Shown piece after piece: positions 16,536 to 24,631 of a stretch of 64,000 nt of DNA. The DNA comes from Paenibacillus tundrae (GTDB taxonomy: Bacteria > Bacillota > Bacilli > Paenibacillales > Paenibacillaceae), in the NCBI RefSeq assembly GCF_030812775.1, contig NZ_JAUSTI010000017.1, forward strand, positions 1 through 64,000, written 5' to 3'. The stretch's first letter is position 1; the number at the start of each line of letters is the position of its first letter. The position numbers and the translations under genes are program-made. Under the pieces are notes generated by a model that had not been told where the DNA came from, ran no database searches, and saw nothing but the letters and a program-made list of their open reading frames with translations.

Positions 16536-18929
16536 TCAGCGAACGCTGCTGGAATCTTTAGAAAAATAGGCTTTGGCAGCTATCGTTCGCAGCCTATCTT
16601 CATACACGGTCGCCGCTGGCTGAAGTACGAAACGGCGGTCATTGCGATCATTACTCATCGCCACTTCTTCAACCAACTGCCTATAACGTTCAACGATATG
16701 CACTCCAGCTGCAGCGGTCTGCCTGGCTTGATCCAGTTGCCCTGCCTTCAACTCTTGCTGCGCGATCTGCTCGATCCAATATAAAGCGCCGGTATGAAAC
16801 GTAGCATCATACTGGTTCAATGCAATCGCCTCGTTAAAATAGTGTATTGCTTGTGCGCTCTTAAGCGATTGGGCTGCAAGTTGTCCTAATTCAAAATACA
16901 TTTTGGCATCTGATTGGGTATGGGACAGGCTCTGTCGCAGCATCTTCTCTGCATCGACCACAGGAAGTGAACGAGCTAGCGTAATGGAGATATCCGAACG
17001 GTATGGATTCGCTCGGGATGCCTGAATAAGCATCGCCGCTTGCTCCGCCGACAGATCCGTTGATTGCACGACTTGACGATACTGCATTTCCGCTACCATT
17101 TGTTGGCTAGCCAGCCAAGCTATCCCGCCAATCCAACAAACCGCTGTGAGCACGATTAAACCGGATGTAGTCCATATATTCACCATTTGATACTTATGTA
17201 TAAGCCCCCCTATCTCATACCTATATCGAGAGAATGCCGATTGAGAATATGCTTCATCGTGTTTTGCTTTCCCCCATTCATGCTGCCTTGAAGGAATTAG
17301 CTTCGTGCTACATCCGAACGGTGAAACAGCTGGACTATATTCCAAGCTTCTCCCTTTTGGACTGTATACGGGTGATTGTGCTCCCAGCGTTTGATGCACA
17401 TTGAATTGTAAGGCATACGCCCAGCCACCAATCCAGATAAACATCATCCAAATTAACGTGTAGCTCCAGTCAAAATCAATTGCACCGTGAAGGCCAAAAA
17501 CGAGGATACAAGGAACTAGGTGAGTGGCCTTTCGCCATACCATACGTATTGTTGATATAAACCACAATGCAACGAGCACTAGTCCGATTATGCCGGCATC
17601 CAGAGCAAGATCAAGGATGCCGCTGTGAACCTCGCCGCCAACATACGGCGAGGATTGTATGGCGCGATACATGCCGCGCCATGTCTCTCCCCCGTGGCCG
17701 AGCCAAGCGGCCTCGGTCCACAGCTTCAGGGCGTCCTGCCACATCCGTAGGCGGGACAGCCCTGTGCCGACACCTGCCGCGAGACGCTCGGCGGTGGAGG
17801 TCACGGCCAGCGCTGCTGCGGCAACTGCCGCCAGCGCCGTGGCCGTTATGGCGGCTGCGCGCGAACTCGCGCCGCCGTGCCATAACCGGCACAGCAGCAG
17901 CGTGCCGAGCAGCGCAGCTGCCCATGCCCCGGCCAGTGCCAGCAGGCCGGGCACAGGTGCAGGCGCCAGTTGGGCAGCAGCCAACTGGCGGTGTAGCCAC
18001 GCCGCGCTCGCCAGAGGCGCGGCCGTGGCCAGCAGCAGCGGCAGGCGGAATGCACGCCGCTGTAGGGCGAAGGCGCAACCGGCTGCACAGCCGGTTGCCA
18101 GCCAAGCGCCGCGCGACTCGCTCAGCAGGAGCGCGGCGATCGCGGGCATCAGCGGCGCCGCAGCCGCGATGAGCTGCCTGGCGCGCGGCGGCTGTGCGGC
18201 TCCAGGCTGCACGCCATGCGGCGGTCGCCAGCCGATGACGCGCGCGGCGGCGCCTAGCCGCTCCAATGCGTACATGCCGACTACGGCACCGTACGCATTG
18301 GGGTATTGCAGCAATCCCCCGAGCCGTGCTCCGGCTGAGCTTATCTCAGGGTCGGCTGTTCGCATGACCCCAAAGGGCAGCGGCATTATACCGCACACGG
18401 TTAAGATGCCGCTTAACACCAGTACGCCGCCTGTAATCTGCCAGCCCAGATTAAACCATCCTGCTCCTTGCGGGAGCCAAGCCAATAATGCTACCAACAG
18501 AGCAAAGATGGCCAACAAGCTCCAACGAAGCATTTCGTCTAAACTCCCCTGTGTACTGTGTGAGCCGGTCAACGCATGCAGGGCAAACCATACCATCATA
18601 CCTAACGGCCAAATCGTCCACGAAAAATAACCCAAGGAAGGTAACTGTATTGACTTATCCTCTAACTGGGTCAAACCGAATTCATTTATGTTCGGCAACC
18701 CTCGTTTAGACTTCATTTGATGTACATAATATGAAACGAAGACGAATGCGAGTAATGCCCCTGCACAAGCCATCAAGAGAGTTCCATAAACATCACTGGC
18801 ATAAAACAACCCTCGGCGTAAAGATGCCATCCACAAGAGCATACAAACGATCAACCCCATTGCTGCGGTTAAACATGACTCCAGCGAATTTCTCCCTTTT
18901 CGTTTGGACGTATCCCTCTCTGCTGACAG
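16536..18929 (-). CDS. O-antigen ligase-like membrane protein with C-terminal TPRs
   Basis: A protein of about 797 residues. Ten or more hydrophobic helices fill roughly residues 22-480, with the Wzy_C/O-antigen ligase features SESRGAWLA and the large loop GHGGETWRGMYR..SPYVGGEVHSGILDLALDAGIIG. The C-terminus (about 590-790) is helical with TPR-like repeats (AEKMLRQSLSHTQSDAKMYFELGQLAAQSLKSAQAIHYF split over two units). It probably polymerises or transfers a lipid-linked glycan; no glycosyltransferase lies next to it. The start looks like CTG at 18929 with AGGAGGTG ahead; the first ATG at 18860 has no binding site. The middle (17650-18310) is far more GC-rich and alanine-rich than the flanks. 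Confidence 0.85.
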   Translation of the reverse strand: MSAERDTSKRKGRNSLESCLTAAMGLIVCMLLWMASLRRGLFYASDVYGTLLMACAGALLAFVFVSYYVHQMKSKRGLPNINEFGLTQLEDKSIQLPSLGYFSWTIWPLGMMVWFALHALTGSHSTQGSLDEMLRWSLLAIFALLVALLAWLPQGAGWFNLGWQITGGVLVLSGILTVCGIMPLPFGVMRTADPEISSAGARLGGLLQYPNAYGAVVGMYALERLGAAARVIGWRPPHGVQPGAAQPPRARQLIAAAAPLMPAIAALLLSESRGAWLATGCAAGCAFALQRRAFRLPLLLATAAPLASAAWLHRQLAAAQLAPAPVPGLLALAGAWAAALLGTLLLCRLWHGGASSRAAAITATALAAVAAAALAVTSTAERLAAGVGTGLSRLRMWQDALKLWTEAAWLGHGGETWRGMYRAIQSSPYVGGEVHSGILDLALDAGIIGLVLVALWFISTIRMVWRKATHLVPCILVFGLHGAIDFDWSYTLIWMMFIWIGGWAYALQFNVHQTLGAQSPVYSPKGRSLEYSPAVSPFGCSTKLIPSRQHEWGKAKHDEAYSQSAFSRYRYEIGGLIHKYQMVNIWTTSGLIVLTAVCWIGGIAWLASQQMVAEMQYRQVVQSTDLSAEQAAMLIQASRANPYRSDISITLARSLPVVDAEKMLRQSLSHTQSDAKMYFELGQLAAQSLKSAQAIHYFNEAIALNQYDATFHTGALYWIEQIAQQELKAGQLDQARQTAAAGVHIVERYRQLVEEVAMSNDRNDRRFVLQPAATVYEDRLRTIAAKAYFSKDSSSVR

Positions 18930-19283
18930 ATGGCACCTCCTATCTGTATCTCTAAATTCCTTATACTGTGTCGTCGTCTTTATACCAAGCTGCTACATAT
19001 ATCTACCTGAGTGACGAAGCAATTCCGATTCGCTTATAAGCTTCCCATTCAATGATTATCAGTATGGTCAGGATCTGTAGGAAACATAAACGAGCCTACT
19101 TTTGCTTCACCGTTCCAATCTATCGACAGTTGTATTTCACCATTTCACTCTAATCATCCCACGCTACTCCATTGATCGTTCTTCCCTGAAAAGCACAAAT
19201 AAGGCCAACCAATCATTACTGGCTAACCTAAAGAAACAAAAAAGCCAGCCAGAACAATTCTGGCCGACCTCAACAAATATTCA
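18930..19283. other. Intergenic region
   Basis: About 350 bases between the O-antigen ligase-like gene and the methyltransferase, both on the minus strand. It holds the AGGAGGTG binding site at 18933-18940 and the terminator at 19236-19268. I see no further gene or RNA motif that I can support. Confidence 0.5.
19236..19268 (-). terminator. Terminator after the methyltransferase gene
   Basis: On the minus strand GTCGGCCAGAA pairs with TTCTGGCTGGC around a 3-base loop, followed by TTTTTTG. Confidence 0.85.
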
Positions 19284-20579
19284 TTAACAGTTCTTACAAT
19301 CACTTGAAGCAGTAGCTTCATCTGTGCCAGACGCTTCCCGAGAACCGCCTCCGGGCAACAGGTCTGCACAAGCTCGTTCTAGATACGGATCGGCATGAAT
19401 GAAATCACGGAACGCTGTGTACTCATCCCACAACTGCTTCGTTGGCCCTGCTTGGCCTCTTACAGCTCGGATGAGTATATTTTTGGGCGTATGCTCCATA
19501 TCGATAAATTCGAGCAATTGCGTTTTGTATCCCATTAAGTCCAGCAATTTAGCACGAATAGCATCTGTCGCGAGTGCAGAGAAGCGCTCTTTGAGAATAC
19601 CATGGGACAACAACGGATTCATGACCGTAGACTCGATCTGGTCAAACAGCTCATGCTGACAGCATGGAACCGATAAAATAACAGAGGCTCCCCAACGGAC
19701 TGCTTTTTCTAATGCTGCATCTGTCGCCGTATCGCAGGCATGTAGTGTGACGACCATATCTACTGCATTCAGCTCGTCATAGTCTGCAATGTCTCCAACC
19801 AAGAACTTCAGATCACCATAATGCAGCTTGTTCGCTAGATCATTACAATGTTCAATGACATCCGCTTTCAGATCCAGACCTATAACTTTCAAGGATCTAC
19901 GTTGCTGTACGGACAGGTAGTGGTACAGAGCAAAGGTCAGATACGATTTACCACAGCCAAAATCAACAATGGTCAGCGGACGCCCCTCAGGTAAGTGGGG
20001 AATCACATCTTGAACCATCTCAAGGAAACGATTGATCTGTCTAAACTTATCGTATTTACGAGCCAGCACCCTACCTTCTTCATTCATAATTCCTAGCTCA
20101 ACTAAGAAGGAAACAGGTACCCCATCCTCCAGCACATATTGCTTCTTGCGATTGTGGGACAGATCCACAGCCGTCTTGGATGCGGATTTGGTTAGAATCG
20201 AGACTTTATATTTTTTACTGATCAAAATCTGATAGTCTGCTTCTGTGGTACAGAGCAGCCCTTGACGAAACGTCTCTTCGGCCAGTTCAGTCATGCGTTC
20301 AGTCGCTTCAGCCGGAGTCAAATTCTCATGCAGCACTTTGTTGTTATAATGAAATGCGAATTGATAATGCAACTGATTTTTGAGCGTTACCGGCTTGACT
20401 TGCACTTTCGTATACGAGACATTGTCCCGTCTGCGCAGCTGGCTCCAGGTCGCCGTAATCAGCGAGTTCTGTTCAAAGATGTCTTGTATAAGCTTTCGCA
20501 ATGAATCCACGGGGGTACATCTCACTTTCGATTTGGTTTGGTCAACCGTTACCATACCACAATTCCGTCCCCGCTCCAA
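19284..20579 (-). CDS. SAM-dependent methyltransferase (Methyltransf_32-like)
   Basis: A 431-residue protein. A helical N-terminal part (about 1-190) precedes a Rossmann methyltransferase domain with motif I VDFGCGKSYLTFAL, an acidic ribose loop VIGLDLKADVIEHC and the diagnostic VVTLHACDTATDAAL, followed by SVPCCQHEL. LHACDTATD is typical of the Methyltransf_32 group, which also includes TRM13/METTL25-type proteins; an RNA or protein substrate is likely but unproven. The C-terminus has DCKNC. The frame opens at a TTG (20579); the ATG at 20555 is an alternative, neither having a strong binding site. It follows the DUF6483 gene by 26 bases. Confidence 0.85.
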   Translation of the reverse strand: MERGRNCGMVTVDQTKSKVRCTPVDSLRKLIQDIFEQNSLITATWSQLRRRDNVSYTKVQVKPVTLKNQLHYQFAFHYNNKVLHENLTPAEATERMTELAEETFRQGLLCTTEADYQILISKKYKVSILTKSASKTAVDLSHNRKKQYVLEDGVPVSFLVELGIMNEEGRVLARKYDKFRQINRFLEMVQDVIPHLPEGRPLTIVDFGCGKSYLTFALYHYLSVQQRRSLKVIGLDLKADVIEHCNDLANKLHYGDLKFLVGDIADYDELNAVDMVVTLHACDTATDAALEKAVRWGASVILSVPCCQHELFDQIESTVMNPLLSHGILKERFSALATDAIRAKLLDLMGYKTQLLEFIDMEHTPKNILIRAVRGQAGPTKQLWDEYTAFRDFIHADPYLERACADLLPGGGSREASGTDEATASSDCKNC

Positions 20580-20605
20580 GCAAGGACATCTAACAAGCGG
20601 TGTTC

Positions 20606-21310
20606 CTATCCATTCGCCGTTTCCCGATGTAACTGGGCAAGCCCCTCTTCCACTTCCTCACGAGGAAGCCCTCCCGCCTCAAGCTTGGCATCTTCAAGTT
20701 CACTTAGCCGTTCATAGAATGCCTGCACATCATGACGATAATTCACAGGATGCTCTCCATCAACATGTAATAGTCTATACCAGCTGTTCTCTGCCTGATC
20801 ATACTTTCCTTGCTGTTCACGATACATGGCAAGCTGCTTCTCCGTTCGTGCCGGTCGTTCGTATTCTTTGGTTAGTTTCAGAATGGACTCGATACGATCC
20901 GGCGCATCCAGCAGTTTCGGATTGGCTCCGTGATTTAGTGCATATAGATAAAAATGAAGAGATTTCATTAATCGAATGAGTTCTTCATCTAATGAATGCT
21001 GTCGTTCCTCATCATCTATGCCTTCAACCTTCGCTTTTTCACCATATATATAAGCTTCCTCTTCAAGTAGGCGTGCCGCTTGCTGCAAATTATCTACTTC
21101 AATCATGCCACGAAAACGGAATAGCTCGATAACATCCTCTGCAGGCAAAGAATTCAGCAAAGACGAATTCAAGCCAAAATTCCTGCGAAGTAACTCATCC
21201 AGTTCAGACAGTGCCTCGGCATGTTTCCGCTGTTGCTTCAACGTAAACACTTTGCCGATCGCTTCAGTCATTTCCTCCACCATGCGGAGCAGATAGTCTT
21301 TTCTGAACAT
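20606..21310 (-). CDS. DUF6483-like helical repeat protein
   Basis: A 234-residue, wholly helical, charged soluble protein. The stretch MFRKDYLLRMVEEMTEAIGKVF and the spacing of later helices (residues 20-60, 75-125, 150-175, 185-230) resemble DUF6483, a TPR-like family of Bacillota with no known function. The ATG has GGGGG ten bases upstream. It precedes the methyltransferase by 26 bases, so the two may be co-transcribed. A minimal copy of the intergenic repeat lies about 65 bases upstream of the start. Confidence 0.8.
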   Translation of the reverse strand: MFRKDYLLRMVEEMTEAIGKVFTLKQQRKHAEALSELDELLRRNFGLNSSLLNSLPAEDVIELFRFRGMIEVDNLQQAARLLEEEAYIYGEKAKVEGIDDEERQHSLDEELIRLMKSLHFYLYALNHGANPKLLDAPDRIESILKLTKEYERPARTEKQLAMYREQQGKYDQAENSWYRLLHVDGEHPVNYRHDVQAFYERLSELEDAKLEAGGLPREEVEEGLAQLHRETANG

Positions 21311-21373
21311 CCAATGTGCCCCCTTAACGTTCGCTTGTTGACCTAACCTCGGCCTAGCAGTCTTTCATTGCGC

Positions 21374-21404
21374 GTTCAAAAAGGACGGACTTTGAACAAC
21401 CTCT
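21374..21404. repeat. Intergenic repeat, copy A (minimal, 31 bp)
   Basis: GTTCAAAAAGGACGG followed almost at once by ACTTTGAACAACCTCT. It has both ends of the longer copies at 22487-22551 and 44847-45055 with the interior missing. The ends form an inverted repeat GTTCAAA / TTTGAAC. Confidence 0.65.
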
Positions 21405-21473
21405 ATGAACATTATTTTAATGCATGCACGATCAAAAAGCCAAAGTACGCCGTTCCAACCGTGTCCTCATACG

Positions 21474-21517
21474 CAAAAAAACCTCTGCCTTCCCGAATAG
21501 GGTATTTAGCAGAGGTT
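21474..21517 (-). terminator. Terminator after the alpha/beta hydrolase
   Basis: A perfect 9-bp stem AACCTCTGC / GCAGAGGTT with a 20-base loop and seven T on the minus strand. It lies about 95 bases after the stop at 21612. Confidence 0.8.
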
Positions 21518-21611
21518 CATATATATGCATCATAGTTAATTGTTAAATGGTTAAATGGATCATCACTTTATGCTGTGAATGAAGCTAAGCCATAATCCTC
21601 CGTTCCATGCG

Positions 21612-22409
21612 TTATTTCGATGAAGACAATCCATCCATGAATTGCTTAATCACCTGAATTAACTTTTCCGGTGCCTCGTACATGCTCATATGTCCCACTC
21701 CAGGAATTACTGCTTGTACGATATGCGGCTTATCACTTGTGAAAGTGCGTTCTGGCGGAATGACAGCGTCCTTCTCTCCAGCAACCAACAATACCGGTAG
21801 TGGTGTGGCTGACAATACATCACGTCGATCTGGACGTTCACGCATAGCGAGCGCAGCGCCAGCAGCTCCTTGTGGTGCTGTCTGATATCCAATCTCCTTC
21901 ACACGAGTAACCTGTGCCGACATGGACTCTACATGCTCTGGGGCAAATAACGCAGGAACCAAACCATCCACGAAATTCACAATTCCGTCCGTCTGTATCG
22001 TTGACACAGCACGAAGTCGTTTTTCTTTCCCCTCTTCGCTATCCGGGTAAGCCGTAGAATGAATCAGACCAAAGGCATGGAGTCGTTCCGGATGACGCTG
22101 AGCAATAGACAAGGCGATGTAACCTCCCATGGAATGACCGAGCAGAGTTGCCTTCTCTACCTTTAACTCATCCATTAGTTGCAGCACATCATTGCCCATC
22201 TGATCAATCGTATAACTTCCTACAGGCGCATCCGTTTTCCCGTGTCCACGCAGATCAGGCACGATACAGCGGTAGCTTCGTGCAAGCTCAGGTACAACTT
22301 CATCCCAATAGGACGAACTACCACAATATCCGTGGAGTAAGATCAGCGCATCTCCTTGACCTTGTTCAGCATAACAAATTGTCGTTCCATCACACATCAC
22401 TTTTTCCAT
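21612..22409 (-). CDS. Alpha/beta hydrolase
   Basis: A 265-residue single-domain alpha/beta hydrolase. The oxyanion region is LLHGYCGSSSYWDE, the nucleophile elbow GHSMGG puts the serine at residue 93, the acid is in LVAGEKDAVIPP and the histidine in GVGHMSMYEAPE. It has no signal peptide and should act in the cytosol on an ester or similar small molecule. I chose ATG 22409 (GAGGG six bases upstream) over ATG 22442, which has none. The gene is flanked on both sides by copies of the intergenic repeat. Confidence 0.92.
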   Translation of the reverse strand: MEKVMCDGTTICYAEQGQGDALILLHGYCGSSSYWDEVVPELARSYRCIVPDLRGHGKTDAPVGSYTIDQMGNDVLQLMDELKVEKATLLGHSMGGYIALSIAQRHPERLHAFGLIHSTAYPDSEEGKEKRLRAVSTIQTDGIVNFVDGLVPALFAPEHVESMSAQVTRVKEIGYQTAPQGAAGAALAMRERPDRRDVLSATPLPVLLVAGEKDAVIPPERTFTSDKPHIVQAVIPGVGHMSMYEAPEKLIQVIKQFMDGLSSSK

Positions 22410-22486
22410 ATGTATCCCTCTCTCTACACATAATAAATGCACTTGCGTTCATTGTAATGAATCTGGTTCATTCACTTCAAGTTCGT

Positions 22487-22551
22487 GTTCAAAAAGGGAA
22501 ATCCCATCAGGCATCCTTCGTAATCAAAAGCAGACTTTTTGAACAACCTCT
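22487..22551. repeat. Intergenic repeat, copy B (65 bp)
   Basis: Begins GTTCAAAAAG and ends CTTTTTGAACAACCTCT; the outer 10 bases are a perfect inverted repeat. The right-hand 50 bases (CCCATCAGGCATCCTTCGTA, then ATCAAAAGCAG) match copy C at 45009-45055 almost base for base. It appears to be copy C with its middle deleted. Confidence 0.75.
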
Positions 22552-22590
22552 CAAGCTGAAGCTCAGGTTGTATATTATTAAGCTTTCCCA

Positions 22591-23154
22591 TCAGGAATGA
22601 AACGTTTGCCCCGGAACTGCTGCTTTCAACACAGCTTCTGCAATCATCTGGGACATGTTCATCACCTGGTGAAGAGACGTCATTTGCAGTACAGTATATG
22701 GTCTTGGCCCATTCGCATTCACCACAGCGGCTACACTATAATGTCCGACGGATGGCAGGTTGCCCCCTACAGATTCAGCTGGATTCAAGGCCTGATTAAA
22801 AAGGTAAAAGTGACCTACCGCAGCCTTCGGCCCCAAACACGCATCAATGGCAATGATGACTTGATGTGGCGGGATGCATGCTAGCTTCTGTTGCAGCGTG
22901 TCTGCATCGCAAGGATATGGCATTGTTCCGATAACATGCCCCACTCCTTTTCCTTCCAGCAAACTCCCTGTTAACGGCCCAAGTGCATCACCTGTAGAAC
23001 GATCCGTACCAATACACACAAAGGTGATCTCATCTGGGGAGTGAGCCTGATATATGTTGTGGAAAAATAAGTCCAGCTCTTCTCCCTGCACACTTCTACG
23101 GGTTTCTCGATTCTGCTTGCGGATCAATTCCCGCTTATAAGCTGCCAAAAACAT
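22591..23154 (-). CDS. yyaC: YyaC-like sporulation protein (GPR protease-related)
   Basis: A protein of about 187 residues of the YyaC/DUF1256 family. Key stretches are FVCIGTDRSTGDALGPLTGS, PYPCDADTLQQKL and IAIDACLGPKAAVGHFYLF, with the family ending around ANGPRPYTVLQMTS. The fold is related to the spore protease GPR and to hydrogenase-maturation proteases. In B. subtilis it is expressed during sporulation; activity is not established. GGAGG is two bases before ATG 23154 and eight before a TTG six bases further in, so the start is uncertain; ATG 23175 has none. Confidence 0.85.
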   Translation of the reverse strand: MFLAAYKRELIRKQNRETRRSVQGEELDLFFHNIYQAHSPDEITFVCIGTDRSTGDALGPLTGSLLEGKGVGHVIGTMPYPCDADTLQQKLACIPPHQVIIAIDACLGPKAAVGHFYLFNQALNPAESVGGNLPSVGHYSVAAVVNANGPRPYTVLQMTSLHQVMNMSQMIAEAVLKAAVPGQTFHS

Positions 23155-23291
23155 TTCCTCCTTTGCACATCGCATGGATGTCCACTGTTATTGTATCCAT
23201 CATTTTAACTGATGCCCTCTTTTCCCGCAAAAGCATTCGCCTGAGCCAGTCCAATCATGATACAATGACAACAGTTTCCGATAGGGAAGGG

Positions 23292-23525
23292 ATGGACATA
23301 ACGATGGATTTAACGCAAGCAAGTACTGCCAACATGGAATATATGATTGAGGCAATCAAAACCAAATTGCGGATGGCGAGTGGAGCCGCAATGCAAGGAT
23401 CATCTTTTCCACTGGAAAAGTATGAAGACCTTCACGATCTGTATGAGATGGTTATGGGAAAAGAACACCTGAGCATCTCTGAGGTTGAAGCCGTAGCTTC
23501 TGAACTTGGTAACCTGCGCAAGTAA
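23292..23525 (+). CDS. yfkK: UPF0435 family protein, YfkK-like (DUF1128)
   Basis: A small soluble helical protein of 77 residues. The pattern NMEYMIEAIKTKLRMASG, YEDLHDLYEMVMGKEHLSISEVEAVASELGNLRK matches YfkK of B. subtilis, whose function is unknown. The frame is open back to 23163 over the divergent yyaC start, but the binding site AGGG is five bases ahead of ATG 23292; ATG 23304 is another option. A strong terminator follows. Confidence 0.85.
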   Translation: MDITMDLTQASTANMEYMIEAIKTKLRMASGAAMQGSSFPLEKYEDLHDLYEMVMGKEHLSISEVEAVASELGNLRK

Positions 23526-23611
23526 CTTCTCTCCTGTCAGCTTGTCAGATAGCACGATGGCTGACTGTGGTTGATATTACATCGCAGAGTGCAACGAAAG
23601 AAGCCTTAGCA

Positions 23612-23670
23612 CAGAAGAGGATCTATCCTCCACATCATTGTGGGAATAGATCCTCTTCTGTTTATTTATT
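23612..23670 (+). terminator. Terminator after yfkK
   Basis: A perfect 15-bp stem CAGAAGAGGATCTAT / ATAGATCCTCTTCTG with a 19-base loop and a TTTATTTATTTT tail on the plus strand. Confidence 0.9.
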
Positions 23671-23744
23671 TTCCTATTTTCATAGGAACAGATTCAGTAC
23701 GAGTCCGCATCATCCTGAACACTAATGCATCAGAATATAATTCC

Positions 23745-24470
23745 TTATGGTAGATCAATCAGTACAAATTCAGCAGGCTCGCTGCCCGTTCCCGTGATCT
23801 GCAGATCACAGCTCTTACGAATTCGTGCTGCATCTCCCGGTTTAAGATCAAAGTTGCCATCTGCACATTCAATGGAGATATGACCACTGATCAGGAAAAG
23901 GTGTGTACGCCTATCTTCATGTTGTGGATACATTAGCTTTTTGCCAGATTCCAATTTGGACAAATAACATGTAACATCCTGATGAATAGGTAACGCATCC
24001 TCCGTGCCTTCCCCAGCTTGCCCTGACACGATAGGGCATAACCGGTTCAGATGATCCTCCGGCTGAAAACGCCGGTTGGTATACGTTGGCTTTGCTTTCC
24101 GTTCAGAAGGCAAGAACCACATTTGCAGAAAACGTACCGGCTCCTCTGTTGAAGGATTGGTCTCCGAATGCTCTACTCCTGTACCCGCACTCATGACCTG
24201 TACGGTTCCTGGTTCCAGCAATTCCTCTGTTCCCATTGTATCTGTATGCTTCAACGTGCCTGAAATGACATAACTAACGATCTCTAGATCATGATGTGGA
24301 TGTCTTTTAAAGCCCTCTTGCGGCATCAGCGTGTTGTCATTATGAGCTAACAGGCAGCCAAAATGGGCATTGCTTGGGTCATCATAATCTGCAAAAGAAA
24401 AGCTAAACTCACTGTGTATCCAACCGCGATCCGACGTGTGCCTTTCTTCCGATGTCACTACTTTAATCAT
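23745..24470 (-). CDS. Pirin family protein (YhhW-like)
   Basis: A 241-residue bicupin. The N-terminal cupin carries the metal-binding residues in GFKRHPHHDLEIVSYVISG and GVEHSETN; the C-terminal cupin (about 155-241) lacks an evident metal site. Relatives include E. coli YhhW, a quercetin 2,3-dioxygenase, and eukaryotic pirin. The physiological substrate is unknown; many are induced by oxidative or electrophile stress. The ATG at 24470 has GGAGG nine bases upstream; the frame is open to 24524. A palindrome lies within the spacer of a candidate promoter upstream, suggesting repressor control. Confidence 0.9.
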   Translation of the reverse strand: MIKVVTSEERHTSDRGWIHSEFSFSFADYDDPSNAHFGCLLAHNDNTLMPQEGFKRHPHHDLEIVSYVISGTLKHTDTMGTEELLEPGTVQVMSAGTGVEHSETNPSTEEPVRFLQMWFLPSERKAKPTYTNRRFQPEDHLNRLCPIVSGQAGEGTEDALPIHQDVTCYLSKLESGKKLMYPQHEDRRTHLFLISGHISIECADGNFDLKPGDAARIRKSCDLQITGTGSEPAEFVLIDLP

Positions 24471-24536
24471 GTTCATCCACCTCCAAGGGTTAGAGCTGCC
24501 AGTATCTCTCCAGCAGTCCTTCATGTAAACGAATTG

Positions 24537-24568
24537 TATAGATTCATACCAGTTGGTATGTCATTTTT
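24537..24568 (-). promoter_or_regulatory. Candidate promoter with palindromic operator for the pirin gene
   Basis: The minus strand reads ATGACA, an 18-bp spacer holding the inverted repeat CATACCA-AC-TGGTATG (24545-24560), then TATACA. A repressor bound there would block RNA polymerase. The class of repressor is not evident and no regulator gene lies alongside. Confidence 0.4.
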
Positions 24569-24631
24569 ACCCTTGGTCAGACTATTCTAATCATGCAATT
24601 CAGCGAGTTTTCAGACACGACCTAGTTCAGT

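Noticed and set aside
17659..18630. Plus-strand open frame of 323 codons
   Set aside because: It lies antisense to the GC-rich core of the O-antigen ligase-like gene; high GC removes stop codons in all frames, and the product (serine, alanine, arginine and proline repeats) has no sensible domain or binding site.
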